Of a stretch of DNA of 64,000 nucleotides, positions 53,116-62,524 are shown one piece after another (position 1 is the first letter of the stretch; the number at the start of each line of letters is the position of its first letter). The DNA lies in assembly GCF_013403915.1 (NCBI RefSeq), contig NZ_JABFDI010000013.1, positions 1-64,000 on the forward strand. The letters are read 5' to 3'. Under the pieces are notes generated by a model. The model did not search any database. It was not told the origin of the DNA and saw nothing but the letters and a program-made list of their open reading frames with translations. A program made the translations under genes and the position numbers. Source of the DNA: Winogradskyella pacifica. GTDB taxonomy: Bacteria; Bacteroidota; Bacteroidia; Flavobacteriales; Flavobacteriaceae.

Positions 53116-54258
53116 TTAAAATAGCCGTTTAAAAAAGGCTTGAATAAATCGTTTTGGCGGGACTGATAGAATAATTTTTAAATCTTCGAACAATGTTGAC
53201 TCTTCATCTAAAAACTTAAAAATAGTTTTAATATTCGTCTTTCTAAACATCGACGAAAACAAAGCAGCACCTTCCTTATTATGATTGGCTAATACATCTA
53301 ACAATATAAGATCATAAAAGCCATATTTATCATTTTTATGAAAATTAGATAAATCCTCAGCTTTCTTTAAAAAAGACACGACGGCTTTTGTTTTTTTTGA
53401 AGTGTTTGTAAAGGTGTAACCAGAACTTGCTTTTGTCCAACCGCCAGCTGTCCCAATATTTAGTATATGCCTAGAATTTAAGTCGCTAAATTTGAAAGAT
53501 GTCATCGGAATATTACCCTGTTCCTTTTCTATAATTTCGTAATCTATAATATTTCGTTCACTCAAATAATCTTTAATAGAAGCCTCATATTCAGAATGCT
53601 TTAATAAGTCTTTTGAAAACAAGGTATACTCAAACAAAGCTGTGTGTTTATCTATTGGTAACACATACATAAAACGTGTATTTCCGTTTTGAGGCACTGT
53701 AAAATCCATAATAGTGGCAGCAGAATCGTCAATTAATTCAGTTTTTGTTTTCACAAACCAACCGACAAAATGCTGGTGTATTAAAGGGTATTTATCTTGT
53801 GAAGTGTAAGTTTCAGGATTTGGTAAACTATTAAAAACCTTAGAACCTAAATAAGTATCATTTTCTCCAATTACCTGAACTCCCGTTTCTATTTCCGAAA
53901 AGCTATCAATAGTATCTTCAATAAAACTAAAATTAGATTTAGACGTTATAGTGTTCCATAATGATTTGTAAAATACTTCGCTTCTAATCATTTTATACCG
54001 ATACGGCGCAATCGAAATAACTTTAGAAAACGTATCGCTTCCAAAGTAAACATTATTCCAAGTTTTAACTAAGAAATCATCCCATTCTCCTGGCCCTTCT
54101 TCCCAAAAACACCAAGTTCTATCATTGCCCTTATCTTTTATTTGGTCTATAATTACAATAGATTTATCATTAAAGAATGGGTCTTTTGACATTCTGTATG
54201 CCAGCATTAATCCCGAAGCACCTGCTCCTAAAATGATATAATCGTATTTTAATTCCAT
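53116..54258 (-). CDS. crtY: Lycopene beta-cyclase (CrtY type)
   Basis: The 380-aa FAD/NAD(P)-binding enzyme closes both ends of lycopene to give beta-carotene. The N-terminal fold is YIILGAGASGLMLAYRM, followed by GNDRTWCFWEEGPGEWD and a typical IAPYRYKMIRSEVFY. The usual F-L-E-E-T segment appears as ALFEYTLFS, and GTAGGWTKASSGYTF is a conserved C-terminal block. It is separated from crtI-crtB-crtZ by about 17 kb and lies on the other strand. Confidence 0.92.
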   Translation of the reverse strand: MELKYDYIILGAGASGLMLAYRMSKDPFFNDKSIVIIDQIKDKGNDRTWCFWEEGPGEWDDFLVKTWNNVYFGSDTFSKVISIAPYRYKMIRSEVFYKSLWNTITSKSNFSFIEDTIDSFSEIETGVQVIGENDTYLGSKVFNSLPNPETYTSQDKYPLIHQHFVGWFVKTKTELIDDSAATIMDFTVPQNGNTRFMYVLPIDKHTALFEYTLFSKDLLKHSEYEASIKDYLSERNIIDYEIIEKEQGNIPMTSFKFSDLNSRHILNIGTAGGWTKASSGYTFTNTSKKTKAVVSFLKKAEDLSNFHKNDKYGFYDLILLDVLANHNKEGAALFSSMFRKTNIKTIFKFLDEESTLFEDLKIILSVPPKRFIQAFFKRLF

Positions 54259-54331
54259 TTTGATAACTCTCTAATTGCAATTGAATTTTTAAACGGCAGA
54301 ATGATACTCCTGCTTTTTAGAATAAAAACAT

Positions 54332-55216
54332 TTATTTATCATGACGTTTTTCGGCATACTCATAGCCTTCTCTCCACCATTTCTCCATTAATCGTTTACT
54401 AAAAATAAGTGAATTCTCAGTTAGACTTGTAGGCGTGTAATATAAATTGAGTTTTACATTTTTATTTCGTGCAGCTAACTTTCCGATGATGATATCATTT
54501 CGTTCTACCTGATCTAGTAGATGTCCAAACAAACTAATCATTAATGAAAACGGGTTTTTTCCCAATACTTTTTGTTTCCCTAAAGTTTCGGCTTCTAAAA
54601 CAATGGCATCAACTTCTGTAGCCCCACGCTGAATCGCTTCTCTAATTGGTATTACAGAGCCTAATCCACCATCTGCATATTCGTAACCGTCTACTTTTGC
54701 CAAGGACATAAACGGAATATAATTACATGAAATCCATATCCAATTACAAAATTCCTCGTATGAACATTCTTGAATAGATTTATATTCCACACGATTCATA
54801 GATAAATTAGAAACCGTTACTACTACATCGTGCTTATCTTTTCTGATTTTTAAGTATTCCTCATAGGTCACATTTTTTCTAATATGACGTCTTAAGGCTT
54901 TACTTTCCCCAAAAGTTCGTTTACGTCTAATAAACTGCCATAATGAATTTATAAAATCAATAGACACATATTCTCTATCTCCTTTTTTATGTTGTACAAA
55001 AGGACTTATACTAAAAATATCGTGCTGCTGTACGTTGGTAAAAATATCGTACAACTTGCCGATCTCGTTGACCGCTAAATGCGGTATTAATAGGCTTCCT
55101 GTTGATGTGCCCAAAAACAAATCGTAATTATGTTTTTCGCGCTCCATTAAGTACTGCGCCACTCCGCCTGCAAATGCACCTTTACTTCCTCCACCAGATA
55201 TTACTAAAGCTCGCAT
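54332..55216 (-). CDS. Patatin-like phospholipase, copy 1
   Basis: The 294-aa protein has the patatin catalytic layout: oxyanion loop ISGGGSKGAFAGG, nucleophile Ser38 in GTSTGS, and the catalytic Asp in YADGGLG. There is no signal peptide. Patatins release fatty acids from lipids. A second, similar gene lies 28 bases upstream on the same strand, so they arose by tandem duplication. Confidence 0.9.
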   Translation of the reverse strand: MRALVISGGGSKGAFAGGVAQYLMEREKHNYDLFLGTSTGSLLIPHLAVNEIGKLYDIFTNVQQHDIFSISPFVQHKKGDREYVSIDFINSLWQFIRRKRTFGESKALRRHIRKNVTYEEYLKIRKDKHDVVVTVSNLSMNRVEYKSIQECSYEEFCNWIWISCNYIPFMSLAKVDGYEYADGGLGSVIPIREAIQRGATEVDAIVLEAETLGKQKVLGKNPFSLMISLFGHLLDQVERNDIIIGKLAARNKNVKLNLYYTPTSLTENSLIFSKRLMEKWWREGYEYAEKRHDK

Positions 55217-55244
55217 TTAATTATATATGTTTGTTATTGTTGAT

Positions 55245-56150
55245 TTATTCTGTTTCTAAAGGACTTACTTCCTCGTTTTTATACTTGGCGTAATTAAGGC
55301 CACTTTCCCACCATTTAGTCATTTTAACTTTATCAAAAACTAATGAATTGGTTGTTAAAACTGTTGGAGTATAATAAAAATTAATGATGGCGTTTTGATT
55401 TGACGCTACAAACTTACCGATTTTAATATTTTGGCTCTCTATTCTATCTAACATAAACGCAAACATGTTAGTCAGTAAGGAAAACGCATTAATCGAAGGC
55501 ATTCTATTGAGTTGACTTATTTCCGTTTGTAAAATAATGGCATCTATTGTTGTTGCTCCTCGTTTTATAGCTTCTTCTATAGGAACCATAGATCCCAACC
55601 CTCCATCTGCATATTCACAGCCATTTTTCTTAGCTAGAGACATAAATGGCGTATAATTACAGGATATCCAAATCCATTCGCAGAACTCATCGTAATTAAA
55701 ATCCATAATAGACTTATATTCAACTTGATTAAGTGATAAGTTAGAAACCGTAACTACAATATCTACATGACTTTCTTTAAGTGCAATAAACTCCGCTTTG
55801 GTTAATGTTCTTTTAATGAGTTGCTTTAAGTTAAGACTTGTCCCAAATGTTTTATACCCTTTTAACAAATTTAGAAGTACTGTAAAATGATTAATCCCTA
55901 TAGTTTCAATACCATTTTTCTTTTTAATAATAAAAGGACAACTATCAAATATTGCATCATTATTTACACTAGTGTAAACTTGTTTTATTTTATCGACGCG
56001 GTTTAATCCTAAATGAGATACTAAAAGACTTCCTGTTGACGTCCCAATAAACAAATCGTATTTATGTTTTTTATTCTCAATTAAATACTGCGCCACACCA
56101 CCTGCAAATGCACCTTTGCTTCCACCTCCAGATATCACTAATGCTCGCAT
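55245..56150 (-). CDS. Patatin-like phospholipase, copy 2
   Basis: The 301-aa protein shares the start MRALVISGGGSKGAFAGGVAQYL with copy 1, and keeps Ser38 (GTSTGS) and the YADGGLG Asp. The middle third is more divergent, so the substrates may differ. It is preceded after 5 bases by the M1 peptidase gene, making a likely three-gene transcript. Confidence 0.9.
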   Translation of the reverse strand: MRALVISGGGSKGAFAGGVAQYLIENKKHKYDLFIGTSTGSLLVSHLGLNRVDKIKQVYTSVNNDAIFDSCPFIIKKKNGIETIGINHFTVLLNLLKGYKTFGTSLNLKQLIKRTLTKAEFIALKESHVDIVVTVSNLSLNQVEYKSIMDFNYDEFCEWIWISCNYTPFMSLAKKNGCEYADGGLGSMVPIEEAIKRGATTIDAIILQTEISQLNRMPSINAFSLLTNMFAFMLDRIESQNIKIGKFVASNQNAIINFYYTPTVLTTNSLVFDKVKMTKWWESGLNYAKYKNEEVSPLETE

Positions 56151-56155
56151 TAATT

Positions 56156-58129
56156 TTATTTTTGTTGTAGTTTTTCAGACAATTCTTTAGCAAACTTAAC
56201 CATTCGCCAGTTGTGATGTGATTTTGCTTTTTCTAAATTAGATAGACATTCTTCTGAACAAGACTTCATTAAATTTAGATAATTAAAAGCTTTAATTCTT
56301 ACATCTGTATTATATTTTTCAGCAGTATATCCCTTTAACTCATCAAATAACACCTGTTTGTTGTCGGCATCATAATAAGGTGTATTCAAATTTAAAACAA
56401 TCCATAACATTCGAACATTCTTATCACTGAAACCAATTGTTTTTCTCGTTTTAGAAAGGTATTTAGAACGTTCTAATGGGAAATTAACCCATAGATTATA
56501 CAAAGCATTTTCTACCGTAATGTACGATTTATCATTGAGCAAAGACTCATAATCTGATTTTATACTTTCAGGAATTTTGGTCACATGTTTAGATATGGCT
56601 TGTCGGACTTTAAAACTATTATTAAACACCTCTGGCGTCACCAATTCTGGTACTTGCGAAATAACCTTCACTTTTGCTTCGTCTGAAACATAATACTTAA
56701 GATATTCTTCACATTTAGACGTTTTTGCTTCGCAATCTACCATGGCATATTCATTGATAAACGTAGATTGACGTTTCAAAATATCGTAGGCTTCTTCATA
56801 AGGAAAGGCTTTATTTTTAATCCAATAATTAACAAAATGAGATAAGGATTGACCGTATTGCTTTTCAACTTGAGAAATAAAATCAGCGGTTTCAACATTT
56901 CCGAATTGATGCTTTTCTAGATAATTTTTAACAGCTTTCTTAAAAACGACATCTCCTACCTTATCTTTTAAAGCATGCAAAACCCAAGCTCCGCGTTGGT
57001 AGAATGTTAAGCTACTCGATTTAGGATCTAAGAGTGATGTCCCGTTTCCTGAAAGATCTTGTCTGCTTAGCTCTAAAACGGACTTTAGTAATTTATAGTA
57101 GAAATAATTATCCCCAAAAATATCGCGTTCTGCCAAAAGCGCATAATACGTTGCAAAACCCTCCTGTAACCAATGATGCTCGCCAGATTTAGCAGTCACC
57201 AAATCACCAAACCATTGATGCGCTAACTCGTGCGCATTAATATTAACGTAGTTCTTGTCATTAAACCCAATTTCATCAACCACAAAAGCATCTGAGAAAA
57301 TAGTAAGGCTTGTATTCTCCATACCTGCATATAGAAAATCGTGAACAGGAACTTGCTTGTAGTTTTGCCAAGGATAAGCAAAACCTATTTCTTCTTCTAA
57401 GAAATTAAACATCTGTTCAGAATAGCGATAGGTTGGCTCCACCTTGAGGGAATCTTCTGGGTAATAGTAATACTCTAAAGGAATACCGCTTTTAGACGTT
57501 TTAGTTTTTTTGTTGTATTTACCATAAACCATAGCTAGTAAATAGCTAGACATCGGTTTTTGCATTTGGTAAGAAACCTTTACCAAACCATCTTGCAACG
57601 GACTATTAATTGTATTTAAACCATTTGCGATGAAACGATATTCAGATTGCTTAACGGTACTTAAATTGAAGATGATTTTATCGTTAACATCATCTAAACT
57701 AGGAAACCAATGGCTGGTATACTTTCCTTGACCTTGAGTCCATACTTGAGGGGCATTCTCTCGTTTTAAAAAATACAACGCTTGTTTAGGCTTTGCTGAA
57801 TAATCAAAATAGATGGTATAAGCTTGATTTTTCTGAAACGGATATTTGAAATAAATCTTATTATCTACATTGGAATAGTCTAATTTTTGAGTACTAGAAT
57901 CCCCTACGCTTATCTCTACATTTTTGAATGTCATATTTACAGCATCCAAAAATATAGAATCTGCTGATTTAGTCATATCGAGATTATACCAAACCTTTCC
58001 TTTGACCATTGAAGAATCTAAAACGATATTAAGCATTCCGTTCGCTCTTTTGAAATCTACATATTCAGTTTGCTGAGCAAATGACAAACCGGAAATAAAA
58101 ACACAAATCGTAACAAAAAATTTCTTCAT
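56156..58129 (-). CDS. M1-family zinc aminopeptidase
   Basis: The 657-aa protein has a signal peptide (about 1-18, ending SFAQ), an N-terminal beta domain, the substrate motif YAGMENTSL, and the zinc site NAHELAHQWFGDL (His300, Glu301, His304) with the third ligand Glu323 in WLQEGFATYY. C-terminal helices are shorter than in classical PepN. It probably trims peptides in the periplasm or at the surface. It lies 5 bases upstream of the patatin pair. Confidence 0.93.
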   Translation of the reverse strand: MKKFFVTICVFISGLSFAQQTEYVDFKRANGMLNIVLDSSMVKGKVWYNLDMTKSADSIFLDAVNMTFKNVEISVGDSSTQKLDYSNVDNKIYFKYPFQKNQAYTIYFDYSAKPKQALYFLKRENAPQVWTQGQGKYTSHWFPSLDDVNDKIIFNLSTVKQSEYRFIANGLNTINSPLQDGLVKVSYQMQKPMSSYLLAMVYGKYNKKTKTSKSGIPLEYYYYPEDSLKVEPTYRYSEQMFNFLEEEIGFAYPWQNYKQVPVHDFLYAGMENTSLTIFSDAFVVDEIGFNDKNYVNINAHELAHQWFGDLVTAKSGEHHWLQEGFATYYALLAERDIFGDNYFYYKLLKSVLELSRQDLSGNGTSLLDPKSSSLTFYQRGAWVLHALKDKVGDVVFKKAVKNYLEKHQFGNVETADFISQVEKQYGQSLSHFVNYWIKNKAFPYEEAYDILKRQSTFINEYAMVDCEAKTSKCEEYLKYYVSDEAKVKVISQVPELVTPEVFNNSFKVRQAISKHVTKIPESIKSDYESLLNDKSYITVENALYNLWVNFPLERSKYLSKTRKTIGFSDKNVRMLWIVLNLNTPYYDADNKQVLFDELKGYTAEKYNTDVRIKAFNYLNLMKSCSEECLSNLEKAKSHHNWRMVKFAKELSEKLQQK

Positions 58130-58466
58130 AAAATATAACTAGACAAGAATAATAGCAAAATACGGAATTCAGCGCTTATATCACAAAAACTCAATTCTAA
58201 AAGTTATATTGTAATGATTAAATTAGATTCCTGTGTTACTAAAACGATTTTAGCCCAACCCGTCGAAATGACAGAAATGAGACTCCAATGTTTTTGTGCT
58301 CAATTTATAATTCCGATTTCACAATGAAATTAATTTTAACCGGAACAAAAACGCACTACTTAGTGACTGACAAATATCATGTTATTGGTTAATTTTATAT
58401 GTATCTTTACCCTATTCAATTTTATTTATACATTTATAGCTCAGCTTTTTAATTAAATTATTCCCA
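58130..58466. other. Divergent spacer before the right-edge cluster
   Basis: No gene is seen. The segment around 58250-58290 (CCCGTCGAAATGACAGAAAT) resembles a degenerate flavobacterial intergenic repeat and shares the TTTCGAC core with the repeat near 7418. The spacer must also hold the divergent promoters of the M1 peptidase and of the acyltransferase, but neither has an ideal -7 box. Confidence 0.4.
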
Positions 58467-59069
58467 ATGACCCCAAATCTCTTTGAAATTGGTTATTACG
58501 ACAATAATGATCTAAAATCACTTGGTTTTAAATCCCTTGGAACCAATGTTAAAATCGCTAAAAATTGTTTAATTTTTGGCATTCAAAATATCGCTATCGG
58601 CAATAATGTTATTATAGATTCATTTTGCTCTCTGATAGTGCCTGGAAATGGCTATTTAAACATAGGCTCTTATGTTCACATTGCTTCATATTGCCACTTA
58701 CTAGCATCAGACGGTATTGAACTTAATGATTTTTGCGGTCTATCTCAAGGAGTAAAAATATACAGCAAAACGGATGATTATTCAGGTAATTCTTTAACTA
58801 ATCCCACAATACCAGATTCATATAAAACCATGAAGAAAGGAAGAGTCTCGCTGGGTGAACACGCCATAATTGGTGCAGGATGTACTATACTTCCAAATGT
58901 TTTAATTGGAGAAGGCGCCTCTGTTGGCGCTTTATCTCTGATTGGTTCAAATTTAAACTCATGGACGTTATATGCAGGAAATCCATTAAGAAAACTCACA
59001 GAACGATCTAAAAATCTATTACATAAAAAGGAAGAATTTCTTGAAGAATTAAAACGAAAGAGTGACTAA
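58467..59069 (+). CDS. Hexapeptide-repeat (LbH) acyltransferase
   Basis: The 200-aa cytoplasmic protein is built of left-handed beta-helix repeats: IQNIAIGNNVIIDSFCSLIV, YLNIGSYVHIASYCHLLA, RVSLGEHAIIGAGCTILPNVLIGEGASVGALSLI. The C-terminus Y-A-G-N-P-L-R-K is the usual end of sugar O- or N-acyltransferases of the WbbJ/maltose acetyltransferase group. Such enzymes decorate surface glycans. It lies 189 bases before the ACP gene on the same strand and may open the cluster. Confidence 0.87.
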   Translation: MTPNLFEIGYYDNNDLKSLGFKSLGTNVKIAKNCLIFGIQNIAIGNNVIIDSFCSLIVPGNGYLNIGSYVHIASYCHLLASDGIELNDFCGLSQGVKIYSKTDDYSGNSLTNPTIPDSYKTMKKGRVSLGEHAIIGAGCTILPNVLIGEGASVGALSLIGSNLNSWTLYAGNPLRKLTERSKNLLHKKEEFLEELKRKSD

Positions 59070-59258
59070 TTTTTATTTGAAATATTTCAAAAGCCCAAGT
59101 CAACTAACTTATGAACAATAATTTAGAATAACTTTTAGAAATATTTCAACTTTATTTTGTAAGAAAATTAATAAGTTTACGCTTTAATATATTGAATGAT
59201 TTAATTGAAAACTTTAAAACACTTTTAACACTCCATCTTAGTTAATAATAATCTTATA

Positions 59259-59507
59259 ATGCAGACAGAAACTGATACAAAAACCAAAATAAAAAATTAT
59301 ATTATTGAATCTACTTTTGATGATGTAGAAAAGATAAAAGATGCCACTCTTATATTTGAAGAAGGCATCCTGGACTCCATGGGTTTATTGTTTTTAATTG
59401 AATTTCTACAGGAAGAATTCAACTTAACAACTAGCGATGAAGAACTCGTTGTAGAAAATTTCCAATCTATTAATAGTATTATCGCCTTCATTGAGAGTAA
59501 AATGTAA
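59259..59507 (+). CDS. Dedicated acyl carrier protein
   Basis: The 82-aa acidic helical protein carries the phosphopantetheine site EEGILDSMGLL (Ser40). It is unlike housekeeping AcpP: the site is D-S-M rather than D-S-L and it stands apart from fatty-acid genes, 25 bases before an amidotransferase gene. It probably serves as the carrier for the acyl-AMP ligase encoded further downstream. Confidence 0.88.
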   Translation: MQTETDTKTKIKNYIIESTFDDVEKIKDATLIFEEGILDSMGLLFLIEFLQEEFNLTTSDEELVVENFQSINSIIAFIESKM

Positions 59508-59532
59508 TTTCAAACTTTTTAGTCTTTAAAAT

Positions 59533-61521
59533 ATGTGCGGCATAGCTGGCTTTTATAATTTTAATTTATCCACAGAAGATAAAGTTCATACGCTTCGGCA
59601 AATGCTGACTAGAATTAAGCATAGAGGCCCTGATGAAAGCGGTATTTATATTTCTAAAGCTACTAGCCTTGGCAGTGTGCGACTCAACATTGTCGATTTA
59701 ACCACAGGCACAATGCCACTATCCAACGCTGATGGTTCATTATGGATTGTATTTAATGGTGAGATATTTAACCATATTGAATTAAAAGAAGAACTACTCG
59801 CCAAAAATCACAGCTTTAAAACCCATAGCGATACGGAAGTTATTGTTCATCTCTATGAAGAATACGGTCCAGAATTTCTAAACAAATTAAATGGTCAGTT
59901 TGCTATTGCTATTTGGGATAAAAATAAACAAGAATTATTTTTAGCCAGAGACCGCGTTGGTATTAGACCTTTATTTTACACAACAGTTGGCGACGCTTTT
60001 GTTTTTGCTTCGGAGATAAAATCATTTTTAGAGTTTCCAGAATTTAATCCAAAAATTTCAGCCAAAGCATTATCCGAATATTTCACGTTTTGGACAACCC
60101 TATCGGCTAACACAGCTTTTGAGGGTGTTTTTGAATTACCTCCAGGAAGCTACATGACGATTAACGCGAATTCTAAAACCATAAAAACCTATTGGGAATT
60201 ACCAATATCCAAACCAAAAGACTATAAATACAATACACTAAAAGAAGCTTCTGAAGCTTTTGAATTTATTTTTACAGATGCTGTAAAATTAAGACTTAGA
60301 GCAGACGTAAAAGTAGCCGCATATTTAAGCGGAGGCTTAGACTCTAGCATTACCACGTCATTTATAAAAAAGATCACACCAGATAGCCTCAGGACGTTTT
60401 CCATTGGTTTTACAGAAAAGGATTTTGACGAATCATCTTTTCAAAATATAGCTCAAGACTATTTTAAAACAGAGCATTCGAGTATCATTTGTAGCTCAAA
60501 AGATATTTCAGAAAACTTTAAAGATGTAGTCTGGCACTCTGAAGCTCCTTTATTGCGCACAGCTCCTACGCCTATGAGTATGCTCGCAAAAAGTGTTCAA
60601 GATCATAATATTAAAGTGGTCATAACAGGCGAAGGTGCTGATGAACTTTTTGGCGGCTACAATATATTTAAAGAAACTAAGATTAAGCATTTTTGGGCTA
60701 AGGACCCACAATCTAAATACCGACCTTTATTACTCAAAAAACTATATCCTTATATTCCACAAATAAGCAAAGCAAACAACACCGTATTGAAGTTGTTTTT
60801 TGGCTTTAAATTAAACGAAACAGCATCGCCAATTTATTCACATTTACTACGGTGGCATAACACTTCTCGAATCAATAATTATCTTTCAAAAGATTATAAA
60901 GAAGCGGTTCATAATTATAATCCAATTGCTAAAATTGAAAAGCAGTTAGACGCTAAATTTAAAGACCTTGACTATTTGACCAAGGCACAATGGATTGAAT
61001 TACATTTCTTTATGTCAAAATATCTATTATCTTCTCAAGGAGATAGAATGGCTATGGCAAATTCAGTTGAAGGTCGTTATCCATTTCTAGATCACAGAGT
61101 TATTGAATTTTGCATGCAATTGAATCCGGATTTAAAACTAAATGGCTTAAACGAAAAGTATTTACTAAAGAAACTAATGAAAGACAGATTACCAGAATCT
61201 ATTTTAAACCGATCGAAGCAAGCCTATCGAGCACCTATTCAAAGCGCTTTTTTTTCAGAAGAAATGCCTCCTTATTTAGATGCGATGCTCTCGGAGGAAA
61301 AAATTACAGAGTTTGGTGTTTTCAACGCAGCATACATTAGTAAACTTAAAAAGAAGATGATACTAAATAAACAAGTATCAGAAATTGACAATATGGCAAT
61401 TACAGCTGTTTTATCCACTCAAATATTATACGATTTATTCATCAACAAGAGCATACCAAAATTACAAGAAAGCGATCTTGTGATATTGAATAAAACAATA
61501 CTAGACGAATCCGTCATCTAA
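59533..61521 (+). CDS. asnB: Asparagine-synthase-type amidotransferase
   Basis: The 662-aa protein has an N-terminal class II glutaminase with catalytic Cys2 (MCGIAGFYNF), RIKHRGPDESG and FNGEIFNHIEL, and a C-terminal ATP-pyrophosphatase domain with YLSGGLDSSI (loop at about 265-272) and GEGADELFGGY. All key residues are present, so it can use glutamine. Asparagine may be the product, but the ACP and ligase neighbours suggest amidation of a carrier-bound acid or sugar. It is longer than E. coli AsnB (about 554 aa), with extra C-terminal sequence. The symbol denotes the family, not a proven function. Confidence 0.88.
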   Translation: MCGIAGFYNFNLSTEDKVHTLRQMLTRIKHRGPDESGIYISKATSLGSVRLNIVDLTTGTMPLSNADGSLWIVFNGEIFNHIELKEELLAKNHSFKTHSDTEVIVHLYEEYGPEFLNKLNGQFAIAIWDKNKQELFLARDRVGIRPLFYTTVGDAFVFASEIKSFLEFPEFNPKISAKALSEYFTFWTTLSANTAFEGVFELPPGSYMTINANSKTIKTYWELPISKPKDYKYNTLKEASEAFEFIFTDAVKLRLRADVKVAAYLSGGLDSSITTSFIKKITPDSLRTFSIGFTEKDFDESSFQNIAQDYFKTEHSSIICSSKDISENFKDVVWHSEAPLLRTAPTPMSMLAKSVQDHNIKVVITGEGADELFGGYNIFKETKIKHFWAKDPQSKYRPLLLKKLYPYIPQISKANNTVLKLFFGFKLNETASPIYSHLLRWHNTSRINNYLSKDYKEAVHNYNPIAKIEKQLDAKFKDLDYLTKAQWIELHFFMSKYLLSSQGDRMAMANSVEGRYPFLDHRVIEFCMQLNPDLKLNGLNEKYLLKKLMKDRLPESILNRSKQAYRAPIQSAFFSEEMPPYLDAMLSEEKITEFGVFNAAYISKLKKKMILNKQVSEIDNMAITAVLSTQILYDLFINKSIPKLQESDLVILNKTILDESVI

Positions 61522-61532
61522 ACGAATTAACT

Positions 61533-62513
61533 ATGACTACAACGCGCAAACCTTTTTCAAAAGATATTTTACATATTGAAAACATCGATATCGTTTGTAA
61601 TGAGATCATTTCAAAATTAAAAACTGATATTGCTAAAACATTACAGCGAAGAGGTGCCGTTATTGGTATCAGCGGTGGAATTGACTCTTCAGTCTGCATG
61701 GCATTATCTGCTAAAGCTTTTGGCCCGAATAAAGTTACTGCAATTATGCTCCCAGAGCAAGATTCTAGTGATGACAGCCGAATGCTCGCCGAAAAACTAG
61801 CCGCTAAATTTGAAATTACAGATACCATAGTTGAAGATATTACCAAAGCCTTAGATGGTTTTGGATGCTACCAAAGACGAGATGACGCCATCGGAAGAGT
61901 CATCACTAATTTTGATCCTACTATTGACAAAGCTAAAATTGAAATTAAGCAAGATGCAGCATCAAACTTGCCTCCTGCTTTTTCTGTAACGGTTATAAAA
62001 CCAAATGGCGAAGTGATTAGCAAGTTGTTGCCCGTAAAAGAATACCTTCAAATTGTGGCTTCTACCAATTTTAAACAACGTAGCAGAATGAGCATGCTTT
62101 ATTATCATGCCGAAAGATTACATTATGCCGTAATAGGTACACCAAACAAACATGAAGTAGAACAAGGATTTTTCGTAAAACATGGAGATGGTGGTGCAGA
62201 CGTGATGCCTATTGGTCATTTATACAAAACTCAAGTTTACCAATTAGCGCGTTATTTAGGAGTACCACAAGAGATTATTGATCGCACACCAACCACAGAT
62301 ACTTACACGGCTGAACAAACACAAGAAGATTTCTTTTACCAAATGCCTTTTGAGCAAATGGATCTCATTTGGTATGGTTGGGAAAATGAATATCCAGCAA
62401 ATGAAGTTGCTAAAGTTATGGGAAGAACTCCTCAATATATTGAAAACATTTACAAAAACTTTGAACGCAAAAGAAAGACTACGGAATATTTAAGAATGCG
62501 TCCAATATTTTAA
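61533..62513 (+). CDS. NAD-synthase-like ATP-dependent amide ligase
   Basis: The 326-aa protein has the N-type ATP-pyrophosphatase loop GISGGIDSS (45-53) and GTPNKHEVEQGFFVKHGDGGADVMPIGHLYKTQVYQLARYLGVP, typical of NadE. It has no nitrilase-type glutaminase. Where NadE usually has G-Q-T-D-E near the deamido-NAD pocket, this reads TYTAEQTQEDFFYQMP (about 255-270). That change and its place in the cluster suggest a non-NAD substrate. It starts 11 bases after asnB. A housekeeping NadE is the alternative reading. Confidence 0.82.
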   Translation: MTTTRKPFSKDILHIENIDIVCNEIISKLKTDIAKTLQRRGAVIGISGGIDSSVCMALSAKAFGPNKVTAIMLPEQDSSDDSRMLAEKLAAKFEITDTIVEDITKALDGFGCYQRRDDAIGRVITNFDPTIDKAKIEIKQDAASNLPPAFSVTVIKPNGEVISKLLPVKEYLQIVASTNFKQRSRMSMLYYHAERLHYAVIGTPNKHEVEQGFFVKHGDGGADVMPIGHLYKTQVYQLARYLGVPQEIIDRTPTTDTYTAEQTQEDFFYQMPFEQMDLIWYGWENEYPANEVAKVMGRTPQYIENIYKNFERKRKTTEYLRMRPIF

Positions 62514-62524
62514 AACCCCTAAAT

